Assembly (NCBI GenBank): GCA_902537845.1
Contig: CACBDC010000002.1
Span: forward strand, 1-64,000
Length of the DNA stretch: 64,000 nucleotides
Origin: an uncultured Pelagibacteraceae bacterium
GTDB taxonomy: Bacteria; Pseudomonadota; Alphaproteobacteria; Pelagibacterales; Pelagibacteraceae
Direction of reading: 5' to 3'
A model generated the notes under the pieces. That model saw only the letters and a list, made by a program, of their open reading frames with translations. It was not told the DNA's origin and did no database searches. This document shows, piece by piece, positions 1-10,877 of the stretch (positions are counted from its first letter, which is position 1; each line of letters starts with the position of its first letter). Made by a program: the position numbers and the translations under genes.

Positions 1-1
1 A

Positions 2-1138
2 ACCAGCGAATTTTCAAATTTAACAAATTTTTTATTTTCTAAAATAAATAATCCCTATGAAGAAATCAATTACGTGATTAAAAATAATGACACTGTAGAG
101 AAAATATTGAAAAAGTTTAAAGTTAAAAATAATGATATAAAAAGTATTTCAGCTAAATTAAAACAACAAAACTTATCAAATATATATTCCGGAAGAAAAC
201 TCACATTAGTAATTAAAAAAAATGAGGAAGGGTATAATAATCTAATAAACCTGGTATATCCAATAAACAATACTTCAAGCATAGAAATAAGAAAATTCAA
301 AAATGATTTTTTGGTAAAAGAAAATATTTTGCAACTTTATAAAAAAGAAGTTGTAGTTAAAAAGGAAATTAAGAATAATCTGTATAGCTCTGCAGTAGAC
401 TCAGGTGTAGAACCAAACATAATTGTAGAGTTTGCTAGAATTTTTGGTTTTGAAGTAGACTTTCAAAGAGATATTAGAAAAGGTGATTGGTTTGAAATTC
501 TTTACGAAAAATTTGAGGATGACAACAATAAAATTAGAGATACAGGTAAAATTATTTATGCATCTATGTTTGTTAATGGAGAAGAAATAAATCTTTATAA
601 CTTTAAGTATAATAATGAGGAAGATTATTACGATATCAAAGGTAAAAGTATAACAAAATCCTTAATGAAGACTCCAATAAATGGAGCACGTTTATCCTCT
701 GCTTTTGGTATGAGAAAACATCCTATATTAGGATATAACAAAATGCATAGAGGAACAGATTTTGCGGCACCTTCTGGAACTCCAATAATGGCTTCTGGAT
801 CTGGAACCGTGACAAGAGCAAGATGGTGCGGTGGTGGCGGTAATTGTGTAAAAATAAAACATAACTCAACTTATGAAACTATTTATGCGCACATGAAAGC
901 TTTTGCTAAAGGTATTAGAGAGGGGAAAAAAGTTAAACAAGGGCAAATTATTGGTTACGTAGGTTCAACAGGTTTGTCAACCGGTCCGCACTTGCATTAT
1001 GAAGTCATAGTAAATGGTAAAAAGGTAAATTCGCAGAAATTAAAATTACCATCAGGAAAAACACTTAAAGGCGAAGAAAGAAAACAATTTGAGTTGGATA
1101 GAATTAAAATTGATTTAAAATTAGCTGAGTTGAGATAA
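2..1138 (+). CDS. M23 family metallopeptidase with LysM-like N-terminal region (5' partial, continues left of window)
   Basis: Frame is open back to base 2 (TSEFSNLTNFLFSKINNPYEEINYVIKNNDTVEKIL...), so the GTG at 74 is probably not the true start. M23 motifs HRGTDFAAPSGTPI and GLSTGPHLHYEV. Confidence 0.9.
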   Translation, partial: TSEFSNLTNFLFSKINNPYEEINYVIKNNDTVEKILKKFKVKNNDIKSISAKLKQQNLSNIYSGRKLTLVIKKNEEGYNNLINLVYPINNTSSIEIRKFKNDFLVKENILQLYKKEVVVKKEIKNNLYSSAVDSGVEPNIIVEFARIFGFEVDFQRDIRKGDWFEILYEKFEDDNNKIRDTGKIIYASMFVNGEEINLYNFKYNNEEDYYDIKGKSITKSLMKTPINGARLSSAFGMRKHPILGYNKMHRGTDFAAPSGTPIMASGSGTVTRARWCGGGGNCVKIKHNSTYETIYAHMKAFAKGIREGKKVKQGQIIGYVGSTGLSTGPHLHYEVIVNGKKVNSQKLKLPSGKTLKGEERKQFELDRIKIDLKLAELR

Positions 1139-1145
1139 TTTTATA

Positions 1146-1526
1146 CTAATTAGAAGTAGGCTGTGTTTTTTTTTCCAAAACTTCTTCTTTCGGCAATGAC
1201 TTATCCTCGTTGCTAGACTTATCAATTGAGCTGTCTCTTCTTTCATTTAATTCATTAAATCTTCTCAAGAAGTGATCGGCGTGCTGTAGATAATTTTGGG
1301 CTAGTACAGGATCGCCATTGCTTTGGGCATCTTTTGCAAGTTGTTGATACTTTTGCATTGCTTTTTCAACATTATGAATGTTATTCATTGAACCATTTCT
1401 ATTAAAATTCAAATTTCCATTGTTATTAAGGCTATTTGAATTGTTCGAATTTAAGGAACCACTTCTTCTTCTAAAATTATTTTTTTGGGGTCTCGATCTA
1501 AAATTTCTTCTTCTATTATTATTCAT
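1146..1526 (-). CDS. DUF4167 domain-containing protein
   Basis: NVEKAMQKYQQLAKDAQSNGDPVLAQNYLQHADHFLRRFNEL core with Asn/Arg-rich N-terminus; next to prmC/prfA as in alphaproteobacteria. Confidence 0.85.
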   Translation of the reverse strand: MNNNRRRNFRSRPQKNNFRRRSGSLNSNNSNSLNNNGNLNFNRNGSMNNIHNVEKAMQKYQQLAKDAQSNGDPVLAQNYLQHADHFLRRFNELNERRDSSIDKSSNEDKSLPKEEVLEKKTQPTSN

Positions 1527-1530
1527 ATAT

Positions 1531-2373
1531 TTATTGTTTAAAAGTTGCGATCACGCCTCTAACATTGTTTCTATAGTCTTTAATTAATTGTTTAATTCTA
1601 AATTTGTTATCAATTAATATTTTTGAAACTTTTTTTATCTGCTCGTTTCCAATTTCTAAGGCGAGCGTACCTTTAATCTTTAAAATATATTTGGATTTGT
1701 AGATAACTTTTTTAACAAGGTCAAGCCCATCATTTCCTCCGTCTAGGGCCATTCTAGGTTCAAATTTTTTTATATCGTCGCTCAAGTTTTTTATTAGATT
1801 TCTATCTATATATGGTGGGTTAGATACTATTAAATCAAATTTTTTGTTTATTACACTTTCAAAAGATTTGTTTATAAACTTCACTTTATGAAATAAATTA
1901 TGCTTAATTGCGTTATCTCTGGCTATTTTGATAGCTTTTTTTGAAATATCAATTCCCAAACCGTAAGATTGATTTAAATTACACAATAAACTTATAATTA
2001 TACAACCAGAGCCAGTGCCGATATCTAAGATTGAAATTTTCTTTCCTTTAAAATTATTTGCCAATTGTTCAACTAAAAGCTCTGTTTCTGGTCTAGGTAT
2101 AAGCACATCTGAAGTAACTTTAAATTTTTTGCTCCAAAACTCTTTTTCTTCAAGAATATATGCTATTGGTTCTTTTCTACAACGTCTCTTAATATAATTT
2201 TTAAATTTTGATATTTTATTTTCATCCACCTTTTCGTTTAAATTAGTTAGAATTTGTTCTCTGCTTTTATTTAGTGTTTTAGATAATAAAATTTCGGAGT
2301 CAATAAGGTGAGATTGTATTCTGTGCTCTCTTAATAAATTAGATCCAATTTTTAACGCTTCAAAAGTGATCAT
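1531..2373 (-). CDS. prmC: Peptide chain release factor N(5)-glutamine methyltransferase
   Basis: [20 protein letters not shown] and SNPPYI motifs; adjacent to prfA. Confidence 0.95.
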   Translation of the reverse strand: MITFEALKIGSNLLREHRIQSHLIDSEILLSKTLNKSREQILTNLNEKVDENKISKFKNYIKRRCRKEPIAYILEEKEFWSKKFKVTSDVLIPRPETELLVEQLANNFKGKKISILDIGTGSGCIIISLLCNLNQSYGLGIDISKKAIKIARDNAIKHNLFHKVKFINKSFESVINKKFDLIVSNPPYIDRNLIKNLSDDIKKFEPRMALDGGNDGLDLVKKVIYKSKYILKIKGTLALEIGNEQIKKVSKILIDNKFRIKQLIKDYRNNVRGVIATFKQ

Positions 2374-3446
2374 GAGTTCAAATTTTCAAGTTTTAAGTTT
2401 TGTTCTTTCAATCGAAGTTGTTGGTTCATTTCCTCATGAATTTCTCCACTTAAAAACTCATCAAGTTTATGTAGCGTCAAATTAATTCGATGATCAGTAA
2501 CTCGTCCCTGAGGAAAATTATATGTTCTGATCCTTTCCGACCTGTCACCAGTTCCAATTTGACTTCTTCTATTGGTCGATCTCTCTTGATCTTTTCTTCT
2601 TTTTTCTGCTTCATAAACTCTTGATCTTAATATCTTAAGAGCTTTAGCTTTGTTTTTGTGTTGAGACTTTTCATCTTGTTGACTAACAACAACACCGCTA
2701 GGAATGTGCGTTATTCTTACAGCACTATCTGTAGTATTTACTGATTGACCACCAGGTCCACCAGCTCTAAATACATCGATTCTTAAGTCTGCCTCCTTTA
2801 TTTCAACATCTACATCTTCTGCCTCTGGTAAAACTGCAACCGTTGCTGCAGATGTGTGAACTCTTCCTTGTGTCTCTGTTTCTGGTATTCTTTGAACTCG
2901 GTGAACACCGGACTCATATTTTAAATATGAATAAATATCATTTCCATTTACTGAAAAAATTACCTCTTTAAAACCACCAGCTTCACTTTTAGAAATATTA
3001 ATAATTTCTAATTTCCATTTTTTTTTTGAACAAACTTTTTCATACATCTTAAATAAATCAGCACAAAAAAGTGAGGCTTCTAAGCCTCCAGTTCCTGCCC
3101 TAATTTCTACAATCGCGTTTTTATTATCATCTTCATCTTTTGGTAATAAAAATAACTTTAAATCATTTTCATATTTTTCTTTTTTTTTTATCAATTCATT
3201 TAAATCTTTTTGGGCTAATTCTATAATTTCTTGATCATTTGACCTATCTTGAACCATATTAAGTAAATCTTTTTTTTCACTTTCAAAATTTAAATAATTC
3301 TTCGCGGTGTCTATAATATCCCCTAGGCTTGAATACTCTTTTGATTTTTTTGCAAACAGTTTTGAGTCAATACTGCCTGAGGAAAGTTCTTTTTCTAAAT
3401 TATCGTGCTTTTGAATAATATCTTTTACTTTATCAAGAGGAACCAT
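2370..3446 (-). CDS. prfA: Peptide chain release factor 1
   Basis: [36 protein letters not shown]. Start placed at internal Met ([10 protein letters not shown]) because the ORF-track start at 3497 overlaps ispG. Confidence 0.95.
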   Translation of the reverse strand: MVPLDKVKDIIQKHDNLEKELSSGSIDSKLFAKKSKEYSSLGDIIDTAKNYLNFESEKKDLLNMVQDRSNDQEIIELAQKDLNELIKKKEKYENDLKLFLLPKDEDDNKNAIVEIRAGTGGLEASLFCADLFKMYEKVCSKKKWKLEIINISKSEAGGFKEVIFSVNGNDIYSYLKYESGVHRVQRIPETETQGRVHTSAATVAVLPEAEDVDVEIKEADLRIDVFRAGGPGGQSVNTTDSAVRITHIPSGVVVSQQDEKSQHKNKAKALKILRSRVYEAEKRRKDQERSTNRRSQIGTGDRSERIRTYNFPQGRVTDHRINLTLHKLDEFLSGEIHEEMNQQLRLKEQNLKLENLNS

Positions 3447-3450
3447 AACC

Positions 3451-4539
3451 TTATTGATCTTTTGTCTTTTCTTCCACGAGCTTAACAACTTTTTCAATTA
3501 TCTCGGAGCTTGGGACTTTTGTGTGGGGTATACCAGACAGGTATAATAAATTGTTATCCTGACCTCCGCCAGTTAAACCAATTTCTGTTTGAGCAGCTTC
3601 GCCAGGCCCGTTAACTACACACCCAATTATTGATAGGCTTATAGGTTTTTTTATATGAGCTAATTTTTTTTCTAATAACTTTACTGTCTCAATAACTGGA
3701 AAGGCTTGTCTTGCACAAGAGGGACATGAAATTATATTAACCCCTCTTGAGCGTATGCCTAAGGACTTTAGTATTTCAAATCCTGCCTTTACTTCATCAA
3801 TCGGGTCTGAAGACAGAGATACTCTAATTGTGTCTCCAATTCCATCCATCAAAAGCTGCCCTATGCCAATCGATGATTTGATACTTCCAGTTAATAATCC
3901 TCCTGCTTCCGTAACTCCTAGGTGTAAAGGATAATCACATATTTCTGATAATTTTCTGTATGCTTTGACTGTTAAAAATATATCAGAAGATTTCACGCTT
4001 ATTTTAAAATTAAAAAAATCATTATCCTCTAAAAGTTTAATATTATTTTCAGCACTTTCTACCAGCGCCTCAGGACATGGCTCTTTATACTTTTCTAATA
4101 AGTCTTTATCCAAAGATCCAGCATTAACTCCAATTCTAATAGAACAATTGTTATTTTTTGCAGCTTTCAAAACTTCAATAATCCTATCGTTATTTCCAAT
4201 GTTACCTGGGTTTATTCTGAGGCAGCTTGCTCCCATCTCGGCTGCTTCGATTGCTCTTTTATAATGAAAATGAATATCTGCAACTATTGGAACTGAAACC
4301 TCTTTAACTATTTTTTTCAGTGCTTTAGTTGAATCTTCATCAGGACAAGATACTCTAACAATATCTGCCCCTGCATCTTCTAAAGAAAGAATTTGTTTCA
4401 CTGTAGCTTTAATATCTGTAGTTAACGTATTTGTCATTGACTGAACACTAATCAGTGAGTCACCTCCTACCATTATATTCCCAACTTTAATTTTCTTGGT
4501 TTTTTTTCTCTTTATTATTCTATGTGGTCTGACTTCCAT
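3451..4539 (-). CDS. ispG: 4-hydroxy-3-methylbut-2-enyl diphosphate synthase
   Basis: [31 protein letters not shown] motifs. Confidence 0.96.
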   Translation of the reverse strand: MEVRPHRIIKRKKTKKIKVGNIMVGGDSLISVQSMTNTLTTDIKATVKQILSLEDAGADIVRVSCPDEDSTKALKKIVKEVSVPIVADIHFHYKRAIEAAEMGASCLRINPGNIGNNDRIIEVLKAAKNNNCSIRIGVNAGSLDKDLLEKYKEPCPEALVESAENNIKLLEDNDFFNFKISVKSSDIFLTVKAYRKLSEICDYPLHLGVTEAGGLLTGSIKSSIGIGQLLMDGIGDTIRVSLSSDPIDEVKAGFEILKSLGIRSRGVNIISCPSCARQAFPVIETVKLLEKKLAHIKKPISLSIIGCVVNGPGEAAQTEIGLTGGGQDNNLLYLSGIPHTKVPSSEIIEKVVKLVEEKTKDQ

Positions 4540-5751
4540 TTAGTCTAAATCAAATATTGTGTGTAATTTTTTAATAGCTTTCAATATATTATTTTCATTT
4601 ATTATAACCGAAAGTTTGATCTCAGAAGTTGATATTGCTAAAATATTTATATTTTCATCTGATAAAGCTCTGAACATTCTATAGGTGACTCCTGGTGTAG
4701 ATACCATTCCTGCTCCAACGATTGAAACTTTTGCAACTTTGTCGTTATGAATTATTTCATTGTATTTTATTTTGTTATTTTTTCTAAGAATTTCTTTAGT
4801 CTTAAAAACATCATCTCTTTTTACTGTGAAAGTGATATCAGTAGTTTTTTGATCTGACGAAATATTTTGAATTACCATATCCACATTTATTTGCGCTTTA
4901 CTTAAGGGTTCAAAGATATTTGCAGCAATTCCTGGTCTATCTTGAACACCAATAATTGTTATTTTCGCATCATCTTTTGAATATGCTACTCCAGTTACAC
5001 TTTTTGTATAATCAATATTTTCTTGACTAAAAATTTTTGTTCCTTTTCTCTCAGTAAAAGTTGATCTGACTTCTAGAGGTATGTCATACATCATTGCAGT
5101 TTGAACGGCGGAGGGTTGCATCACTTTTGCTCCCAATGAAGATAGCTCGAGCATTTCATCATAAGAGATTTTGTCAATTTTTTTTGCGACTGGTATTTTA
5201 TTTGGATCGGTTGAAAAAACTCCATCAACATCAGTATATATTTCACAAGTATCCGCATTAAATATTTTCGCTACCGCAACTGCCGTAGCATCAGAGCCCC
5301 CTCTTCCAATAGTAGTTACATCTCCATTTTTTGAAATTCCTTGGAAGCCTGGAATTATTGCAACTCCTTTATCTTCCAAGTATTTATTTATTTTTTCAAC
5401 ATTCATATTTACTATTCTAGCATTTGCATGATCGCCATTCGTAAGGATTGGAATTTGCCAATTCAACCAAGATTTTGCTTTTATTTTTAAATCTATCAAA
5501 GCACCTGATAGAAGTGCACAAGTAACTTGCTCTCCTGAGGATAAAAGAACATCTAATTCTCTTTTGTTAAATTCACTTGAAATTTTATTGGATAGATCTA
5601 TTAATTCGTTAGTTTTTCCTGCCATAGCTGAAACTACCACGATAACTTTATTTCCAGAAGATTGCTCATTTTTAATAATTTTAGCTACATGTTGGATTCT
5701 CTCAATTGTGCCAACAGATGTACCGCCAAACTTTAATACTTTTTTAAACAT
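4540..5751 (-). CDS. lysC: Aspartate kinase
   Basis: KFGGTSVG, GRGGSDATAVA, ACT domains at C-terminus. Confidence 0.95.
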   Translation of the reverse strand: MFKKVLKFGGTSVGTIERIQHVAKIIKNEQSSGNKVIVVVSAMAGKTNELIDLSNKISSEFNKRELDVLLSSGEQVTCALLSGALIDLKIKAKSWLNWQIPILTNGDHANARIVNMNVEKINKYLEDKGVAIIPGFQGISKNGDVTTIGRGGSDATAVAVAKIFNADTCEIYTDVDGVFSTDPNKIPVAKKIDKISYDEMLELSSLGAKVMQPSAVQTAMMYDIPLEVRSTFTERKGTKIFSQENIDYTKSVTGVAYSKDDAKITIIGVQDRPGIAANIFEPLSKAQINVDMVIQNISSDQKTTDITFTVKRDDVFKTKEILRKNNKIKYNEIIHNDKVAKVSIVGAGMVSTPGVTYRMFRALSDENINILAISTSEIKLSVIINENNILKAIKKLHTIFDLD

Positions 5752-5813
5752 TTAAAGAATGTAATATAATAAATATAGATATTAATATTAATTTAAATTT
5801 TAATTTATACAAA

Positions 5814-6542
5814 ATGAGTACTACTATAAATAAACAGGAAATTCAAAAGTTTTCAAGGTTAGCTGATGAATGGTGGGATGTTAATGGAAAATTCAAACCT
5901 CTTCACATGTTTAATCCAATTAGGATTGAGTACATTTTAGAAAATATTGAACAACACTTTAAAATTAAAAAAGATACAACTGATTATTTAACTGGGCTTA
6001 ATATTTTAGACATTGGTTGTGGAGGAGGACTTATAAGTGAACCCATGGCTCGATTAGGCGCAAAAGTAACAGGTATAGATGCTTCTGAAAAAAATATTAG
6101 TGTAGCAAAATTACACTCAAAAAAGAGTGGTCTTCAAATAAACTACTTTAAGGCATCACCTGAAAATTTAAATTATACCGAAAGTTTTGACATAATTCTC
6201 AATTTAGAAATAGTAGAGCACGTGGATAACGTAGATTTATATTTGAAATCTTGCAACAAATTATTAAAAAAAAATGGATTAATGTTTACTGCTACCTTAA
6301 ATAGATCTTTTATATCTTATATTAAAGCTATAATTGGTGCTGAGTATATTTTGAGGTGGCTTCCAATTGGTACACATGATTGGAACAAATTTATAAAACC
6401 TGAGGAACTTGAAAAACTTTTATCCCAAGAAAAATTTTCTACTTTAGATATTTCAGGTTTAAACTTTAACCCGTTCTTAAAAAAATGGAAAAAATCAAAA
6501 AATTTGTCAGTAAATTATATTATCAGTAGTATAAAGAACTAG
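5814..6542 (+). CDS. ubiG: Bifunctional 2-polyprenyl-6-hydroxyphenol methylase / 3-demethylubiquinol 3-O-methyltransferase
   Basis: FSRLADEWWDVNGKFKPLHMFNPIR, DIGCGGGLISEPMARLGA, GTHDWNKF. Confidence 0.95.
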   Translation: MSTTINKQEIQKFSRLADEWWDVNGKFKPLHMFNPIRIEYILENIEQHFKIKKDTTDYLTGLNILDIGCGGGLISEPMARLGAKVTGIDASEKNISVAKLHSKKSGLQINYFKASPENLNYTESFDIILNLEIVEHVDNVDLYLKSCNKLLKKNGLMFTATLNRSFISYIKAIIGAEYILRWLPIGTHDWNKFIKPEELEKLLSQEKFSTLDISGLNFNPFLKKWKKSKNLSVNYIISSIKN

Positions 6543-6961
6543 TTATCTTTATCGACCCATGGAATTGATAATAGTTCTATTCCCTCATCTGCAAGCTCTT
6601 CTCTTTCCTTAGGAGTTGCAGTTCCATAAATAGCTTTATTATTTTTTTTATCATAGTAAATTTCTCTTACTTTTTTACTGAAATCCTTACCAACAAAATC
6701 AAAATTTTTTTCAATGTAGTTTCGCAATTTTAAAAGTTTATTTTTTTCAATTTGGATATTTCTATTTGAGGTGAAAATTTGCTCTGTATCATTTTTTTTG
6801 CTTGATATCATTGGGGCCATAATTGATTTTTTAATCTTTTTTGATGAACAATAAATGCAATCTAATAATTTTTTATTATTTAATTTTTCAAATTCTTCAG
6901 AATTTGAAAACCAGCTTTCAAACTCGTGACCATTGTGACATTTTAAATTATATTTAATCAT
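6539..6961 (-). CDS. DUF1178 family protein
   Basis: MIKYNLKCHNGHEFESWFSNSEEFEKL N-terminus typical of DUF1178. Confidence 0.88.
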   Translation of the reverse strand: MIKYNLKCHNGHEFESWFSNSEEFEKLNNKKLLDCIYCSSKKIKKSIMAPMISSKKNDTEQIFTSNRNIQIEKNKLLKLRNYIEKNFDFVGKDFSKKVREIYYDKKNNKAIYGTATPKEREELADEGIELLSIPWVDKDN

Positions 6962-8266
6962 CTAATTTCTATAATCAGCATTTATATCTATGTAATCATG
7001 TGTAAAGTCACAAGTATAACACTTAAATGCATCATTTCCGAGTTTTAAATTTATTTCAATTTCAATTGATCCCCATTGCATGTATTCCTTTAATTTTTTT
7101 TCATCATACGTTTCTGAAATTTTTCCATTCTCAGCTACAACAAAATTTCCTATTTTAATTTTTAATTTTTTTTGATCAACAATTTCTCCCGATTTACCAA
7201 TTCCCATTGCAATTCTTCCCCAGTTAGGGTCTTCTCCTGCTACTGCAGTTTTTACTAAAGGGGAATTAGCAATTGAAAAAGCAATATTTTTTGCGCTCCC
7301 TAAAGATTTGGCATTAATCACATTTATTGTAACAAATTTCTTGGCTCCTTCACCGTCAACAACTACTTGTTTTGCCAAATTTAAACAAAGTTTTTTCAGC
7401 GCTATTTCAAATTTTTGAACTACTTTGTCGTTTAAAGAAATATTTTGACCAATTTTTATAGCTCTAGTGGAAAAAATTGAAACCATATCATTGGTAGATT
7501 GGTCGCTGTCAACTGTTATTGCATTAAATGAATTTGCAACTGCTCTTTTTAAAAGAGTTTTTAATAAATTTGAATTAATGTCAGCATTTGTAAATATGAA
7601 AGAAAGCATTGTTGCTAAATTTGGAGCAATCATTCCAGATCCCTTAGCTATACCACATATTCTTATTAATTCATCACCGACTATTATTTCTTCATAGGCT
7701 AATTTTGGTTTAGTATCTGTCGTCATAATAGCTGATGCCATTTTAATCCAGTACATTTTGTTATGATCAGTTCTCAGTCTATCCACTAAGTCTGGAAGGC
7801 GTTCTTTGATTTGTTCGACGGGAAACTCCTCGCCAATTACTCCAGTTGAAGCAAAAATAAGGTCTTTAATTTTAACTGTTTCATTTGTGCCTTTCTGATT
7901 TTTAGACTCTTTAATGGTTAAAACTCTTGATAAATTTTTAGCGAGTGTGTCTATGCTTTCTTTTCCTTGTTTTCCTGTAAAAGTGTTTGCATTTTTTGTA
8001 TTAACAAGTAGACCTTTGATAATTTTTTTGTGAGAATTATTATTCCAAGGAATGAATTCGGATGTAATGCTGTTAGTTGTAGTAAGTGTTGCATAATTGG
8101 CCCCTTTAGTAAAATAAAATAATGCTAAGTCATCTCTTCCATCTTTATACAAATCTGCAGATATAGACGCCATTTCTAAACCATCAATTTGTTTAAGGCT
8201 TTGAAATTGTCCCATTTTAGATAATTTTGTTTTATCGTTTAAGAAATTTTTAATATTTATTGTCAT
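6962..8266 (-). CDS. argJ: Bifunctional glutamate N-acetyltransferase / amino-acid acetyltransferase
   Basis: GMIAPNLATMLSFIFTNA, VDSDQSTNDMV, GEDPNWGRI motifs. Confidence 0.95.
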   Translation of the reverse strand: MTINIKNFLNDKTKLSKMGQFQSLKQIDGLEMASISADLYKDGRDDLALFYFTKGANYATLTTTNSITSEFIPWNNNSHKKIIKGLLVNTKNANTFTGKQGKESIDTLAKNLSRVLTIKESKNQKGTNETVKIKDLIFASTGVIGEEFPVEQIKERLPDLVDRLRTDHNKMYWIKMASAIMTTDTKPKLAYEEIIVGDELIRICGIAKGSGMIAPNLATMLSFIFTNADINSNLLKTLLKRAVANSFNAITVDSDQSTNDMVSIFSTRAIKIGQNISLNDKVVQKFEIALKKLCLNLAKQVVVDGEGAKKFVTINVINAKSLGSAKNIAFSIANSPLVKTAVAGEDPNWGRIAMGIGKSGEIVDQKKLKIKIGNFVVAENGKISETYDEKKLKEYMQWGSIEIEINLKLGNDAFKCYTCDFTHDYIDINADYRN

Positions 8267-8310
8267 TATTGCTGTTTTATTTAAATTAATAATACATATA
8301 TAGGTGTATA

Positions 8311-10875
8311 ATGAATCTATTTACAAGAACTTTTAGTAAAATATTTAAAAGCTCTAATCAACAAGAATTAGACAAAATTCAAAACATTATTGAAGCTATA
8401 AATAATAAAGAAAATGAAATTAAGTCATTATCAGAGGCTGATTTTAAAGAAAAAACATTTAATTTTAAAAAAAATGCTCAAAATGGATCCTTTAAAATTG
8501 ACGAAATAGTACCTGAAAGTTTCGCGTTAGTTCGTGAAGCAGCAAAAAGAACTTTAGGGGAAAGGCATTATGATGTCCAACTCGCTGGAGGTTTAATTTT
8601 GCATAGTGGTAAAATCGCAGAAATGAAAACAGGAGAGGGAAAAACCCTTGTTTCAACATTGCCAGCTTACTTAAACTCCTTAAGTGGTAAAGGTGTTCAT
8701 ATAGTTACTGTGAATGATTATTTAGCCAAAAGAGATTCGGAGTGGATGGGAAAAGTTTTCAATTATTTGGGTGTATCTACTGGATGTATCACAAATGAAT
8801 TAAACGATATAGAAAGAAAAATAAATTATAAAAAAGACATTACTTATGCAACTAACAATGAGTTGGGATTTGATTACTTAAGGGACAATATGAAATATGA
8901 GCTTGACGATATGGTTCAACGAAATCATAATTTTTGTATAGTTGATGAAGTAGATAGTATACTTATTGACGAATCCAGAACTCCTCTTATAATTTCAGGT
9001 AAACTTGAAGATAAAACTACACTTTATACAACGTCAAATGATTTTATAAAACACCTACAAAAAAATGATTTTGAATTAGATGAAAAAAATAAAAATGCGA
9101 TTCTTACAGATTTAGGAATTGACAAAATTGAAAAACTTGCGCTTCAGAGGAAAATATTAAAAAATAATAATTTTTATGATCCTGCTAATTTAGATTTAGT
9201 TCATCATATCAATCAAGCATTAAAAGCAAATTTACTTTTTAGGAAAGACACAGATTACATTGTAAGAGATGGAAAAGTGCAAATTATTGATGAGTTCACT
9301 GGTAGAATTTTAGGTGGTAGAAGATTTTCTGACGGACTTCATCAAGCGATTGAAGCAAAAGAAAATGTAAAAATTGAAGAAGAAAATCAAACTTTAGCTT
9401 CAATAACTTATCAAAATTACTTTAGATTGTACCTAAAATTGGCTGGAATGACTGGTACAGCAATGACTGAGGCTGAAGAGTTTTTTGATATTTACAAATT
9501 AAGTGTTGTATCTATACCTACAAATAAAAAAATGCAGCGTAAAGATTTTAATGATCAAATCTTTAGAACCGAAAAAGAAAAATACAATGCAATAACAAAT
9601 AAAATAATTGAATGTAATAAAAAAAATCAACCAGTATTAGTTGGAACAACGAGTATCGAGAAGTCAGAAAATATATCGGCTCACCTAAAAAATAAAAAAA
9701 TTAAGCACAATATTTTAAATGCTAAACAACATGAGAAAGAAGCGAAAATTATTGCTGAAGCAGGAAAAGTTGGAGCTGTAACGATAGCAACTAATATGGC
9801 TGGCCGAGGGACAGATATAAAATTGGGTGGTAATAAAGATTTTATTAATGATGGAAAGAAAGAAAATGAGATAGTGGTTAAAGAAAATGAAAATAAAGTA
9901 AAAAAACTCGGAGGTTTATTTATTATAGGGACCGAACGTCACGAAAGTAGAAGAATCGATAATCAGTTAAGAGGAAGGTCTGGAAGACAAGGAGATCCTG
10001 GAAGTACAATATTTTTTATCAGTTTACAAGATGAATTAATGAGAATATTTGGAGGTGACTCTATTGATGGAATGCTTAAAAAGCTTGGTTTGAAAGAAAA
10101 TGAATCGATTGATCATCCATGGATAAATAAAGCAATGGAGAGGGCGCAGAAGAAAGTTGAAAGTAGAAACTTTGATATAAGAAAAACATTAATTAAATTC
10201 GATGATGTTATGAATGATCAGAGGCAAGTAATTTTCTCTCAAAGATTAAAAATTCTTAAAGAACAAAATATTAACCAGATTTTAAATGATTTTTTTGGTG
10301 AAATTATAACTAATTTAAATACTGTTAGGAGCAATTTTCAAAAATCTGGTGATGAAAAAAACTACCTTACAGAAATAAAGAATATTACTGGAAATGTGAT
10401 CAGTGATAACGACTTATTGAAATACGGGAAATTAGAAGAAACTGAGTTCAAAAAAAATTTAAATGAATTATATTTAAGAAAGAAAAATTCAAGAATAGAA
10501 ATTTTAGGCGAAAATCAAAATAATAGTTTAGAAAAAAAAATATTTTTACAAATAATTGATTTTTCATGGCGGTCGCATTTGCAGTATTTAGAACAACTTA
10601 GACAAGTAATTGGTTTGAGGCAATACGGTCAAAAAGATCCTTTATCTGAGTTTAAAAAAGAAGCTTTTGTCTTATTTGAAAGTTTATTATTAAAAATAAA
10701 GAATGATTTAATTAAATTTCTTCTAAATCTTAATATAATCGTCTCTAATGAGAAAATACAAAAGAAAGAGTCAGATAAGGTTCAGGAAAATAAATCGGAA
10801 AGAAAAGTTGGCAGAAATGAAAAGTGTCCATGCGGCTCTGGAAAAAAATTTAAATTTTGCCACGGCAATGTTTAA
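8311..10875 (+). CDS. secA: Preprotein translocase subunit SecA
   Basis: GEGKTLVSTLPAYLN, DEVDSILIDESRTPLIISG, NMAGRGTDI, C-terminal SEC-C GRNEKCPCGSGKKFKFCHG. Confidence 0.98.
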   Translation: MNLFTRTFSKIFKSSNQQELDKIQNIIEAINNKENEIKSLSEADFKEKTFNFKKNAQNGSFKIDEIVPESFALVREAAKRTLGERHYDVQLAGGLILHSGKIAEMKTGEGKTLVSTLPAYLNSLSGKGVHIVTVNDYLAKRDSEWMGKVFNYLGVSTGCITNELNDIERKINYKKDITYATNNELGFDYLRDNMKYELDDMVQRNHNFCIVDEVDSILIDESRTPLIISGKLEDKTTLYTTSNDFIKHLQKNDFELDEKNKNAILTDLGIDKIEKLALQRKILKNNNFYDPANLDLVHHINQALKANLLFRKDTDYIVRDGKVQIIDEFTGRILGGRRFSDGLHQAIEAKENVKIEEENQTLASITYQNYFRLYLKLAGMTGTAMTEAEEFFDIYKLSVVSIPTNKKMQRKDFNDQIFRTEKEKYNAITNKIIECNKKNQPVLVGTTSIEKSENISAHLKNKKIKHNILNAKQHEKEAKIIAEAGKVGAVTIATNMAGRGTDIKLGGNKDFINDGKKENEIVVKENENKVKKLGGLFIIGTERHESRRIDNQLRGRSGRQGDPGSTIFFISLQDELMRIFGGDSIDGMLKKLGLKENESIDHPWINKAMERAQKKVESRNFDIRKTLIKFDDVMNDQRQVIFSQRLKILKEQNINQILNDFFGEIITNLNTVRSNFQKSGDEKNYLTEIKNITGNVISDNDLLKYGKLEETEFKKNLNELYLRKKNSRIEILGENQNNSLEKKIFLQIIDFSWRSHLQYLEQLRQVIGLRQYGQKDPLSEFKKEAFVLFESLLLKIKNDLIKFLLNLNIIVSNEKIQKKESDKVQENKSERKVGRNEKCPCGSGKKFKFCHGNV

Positions 10876-10877
10876 AA

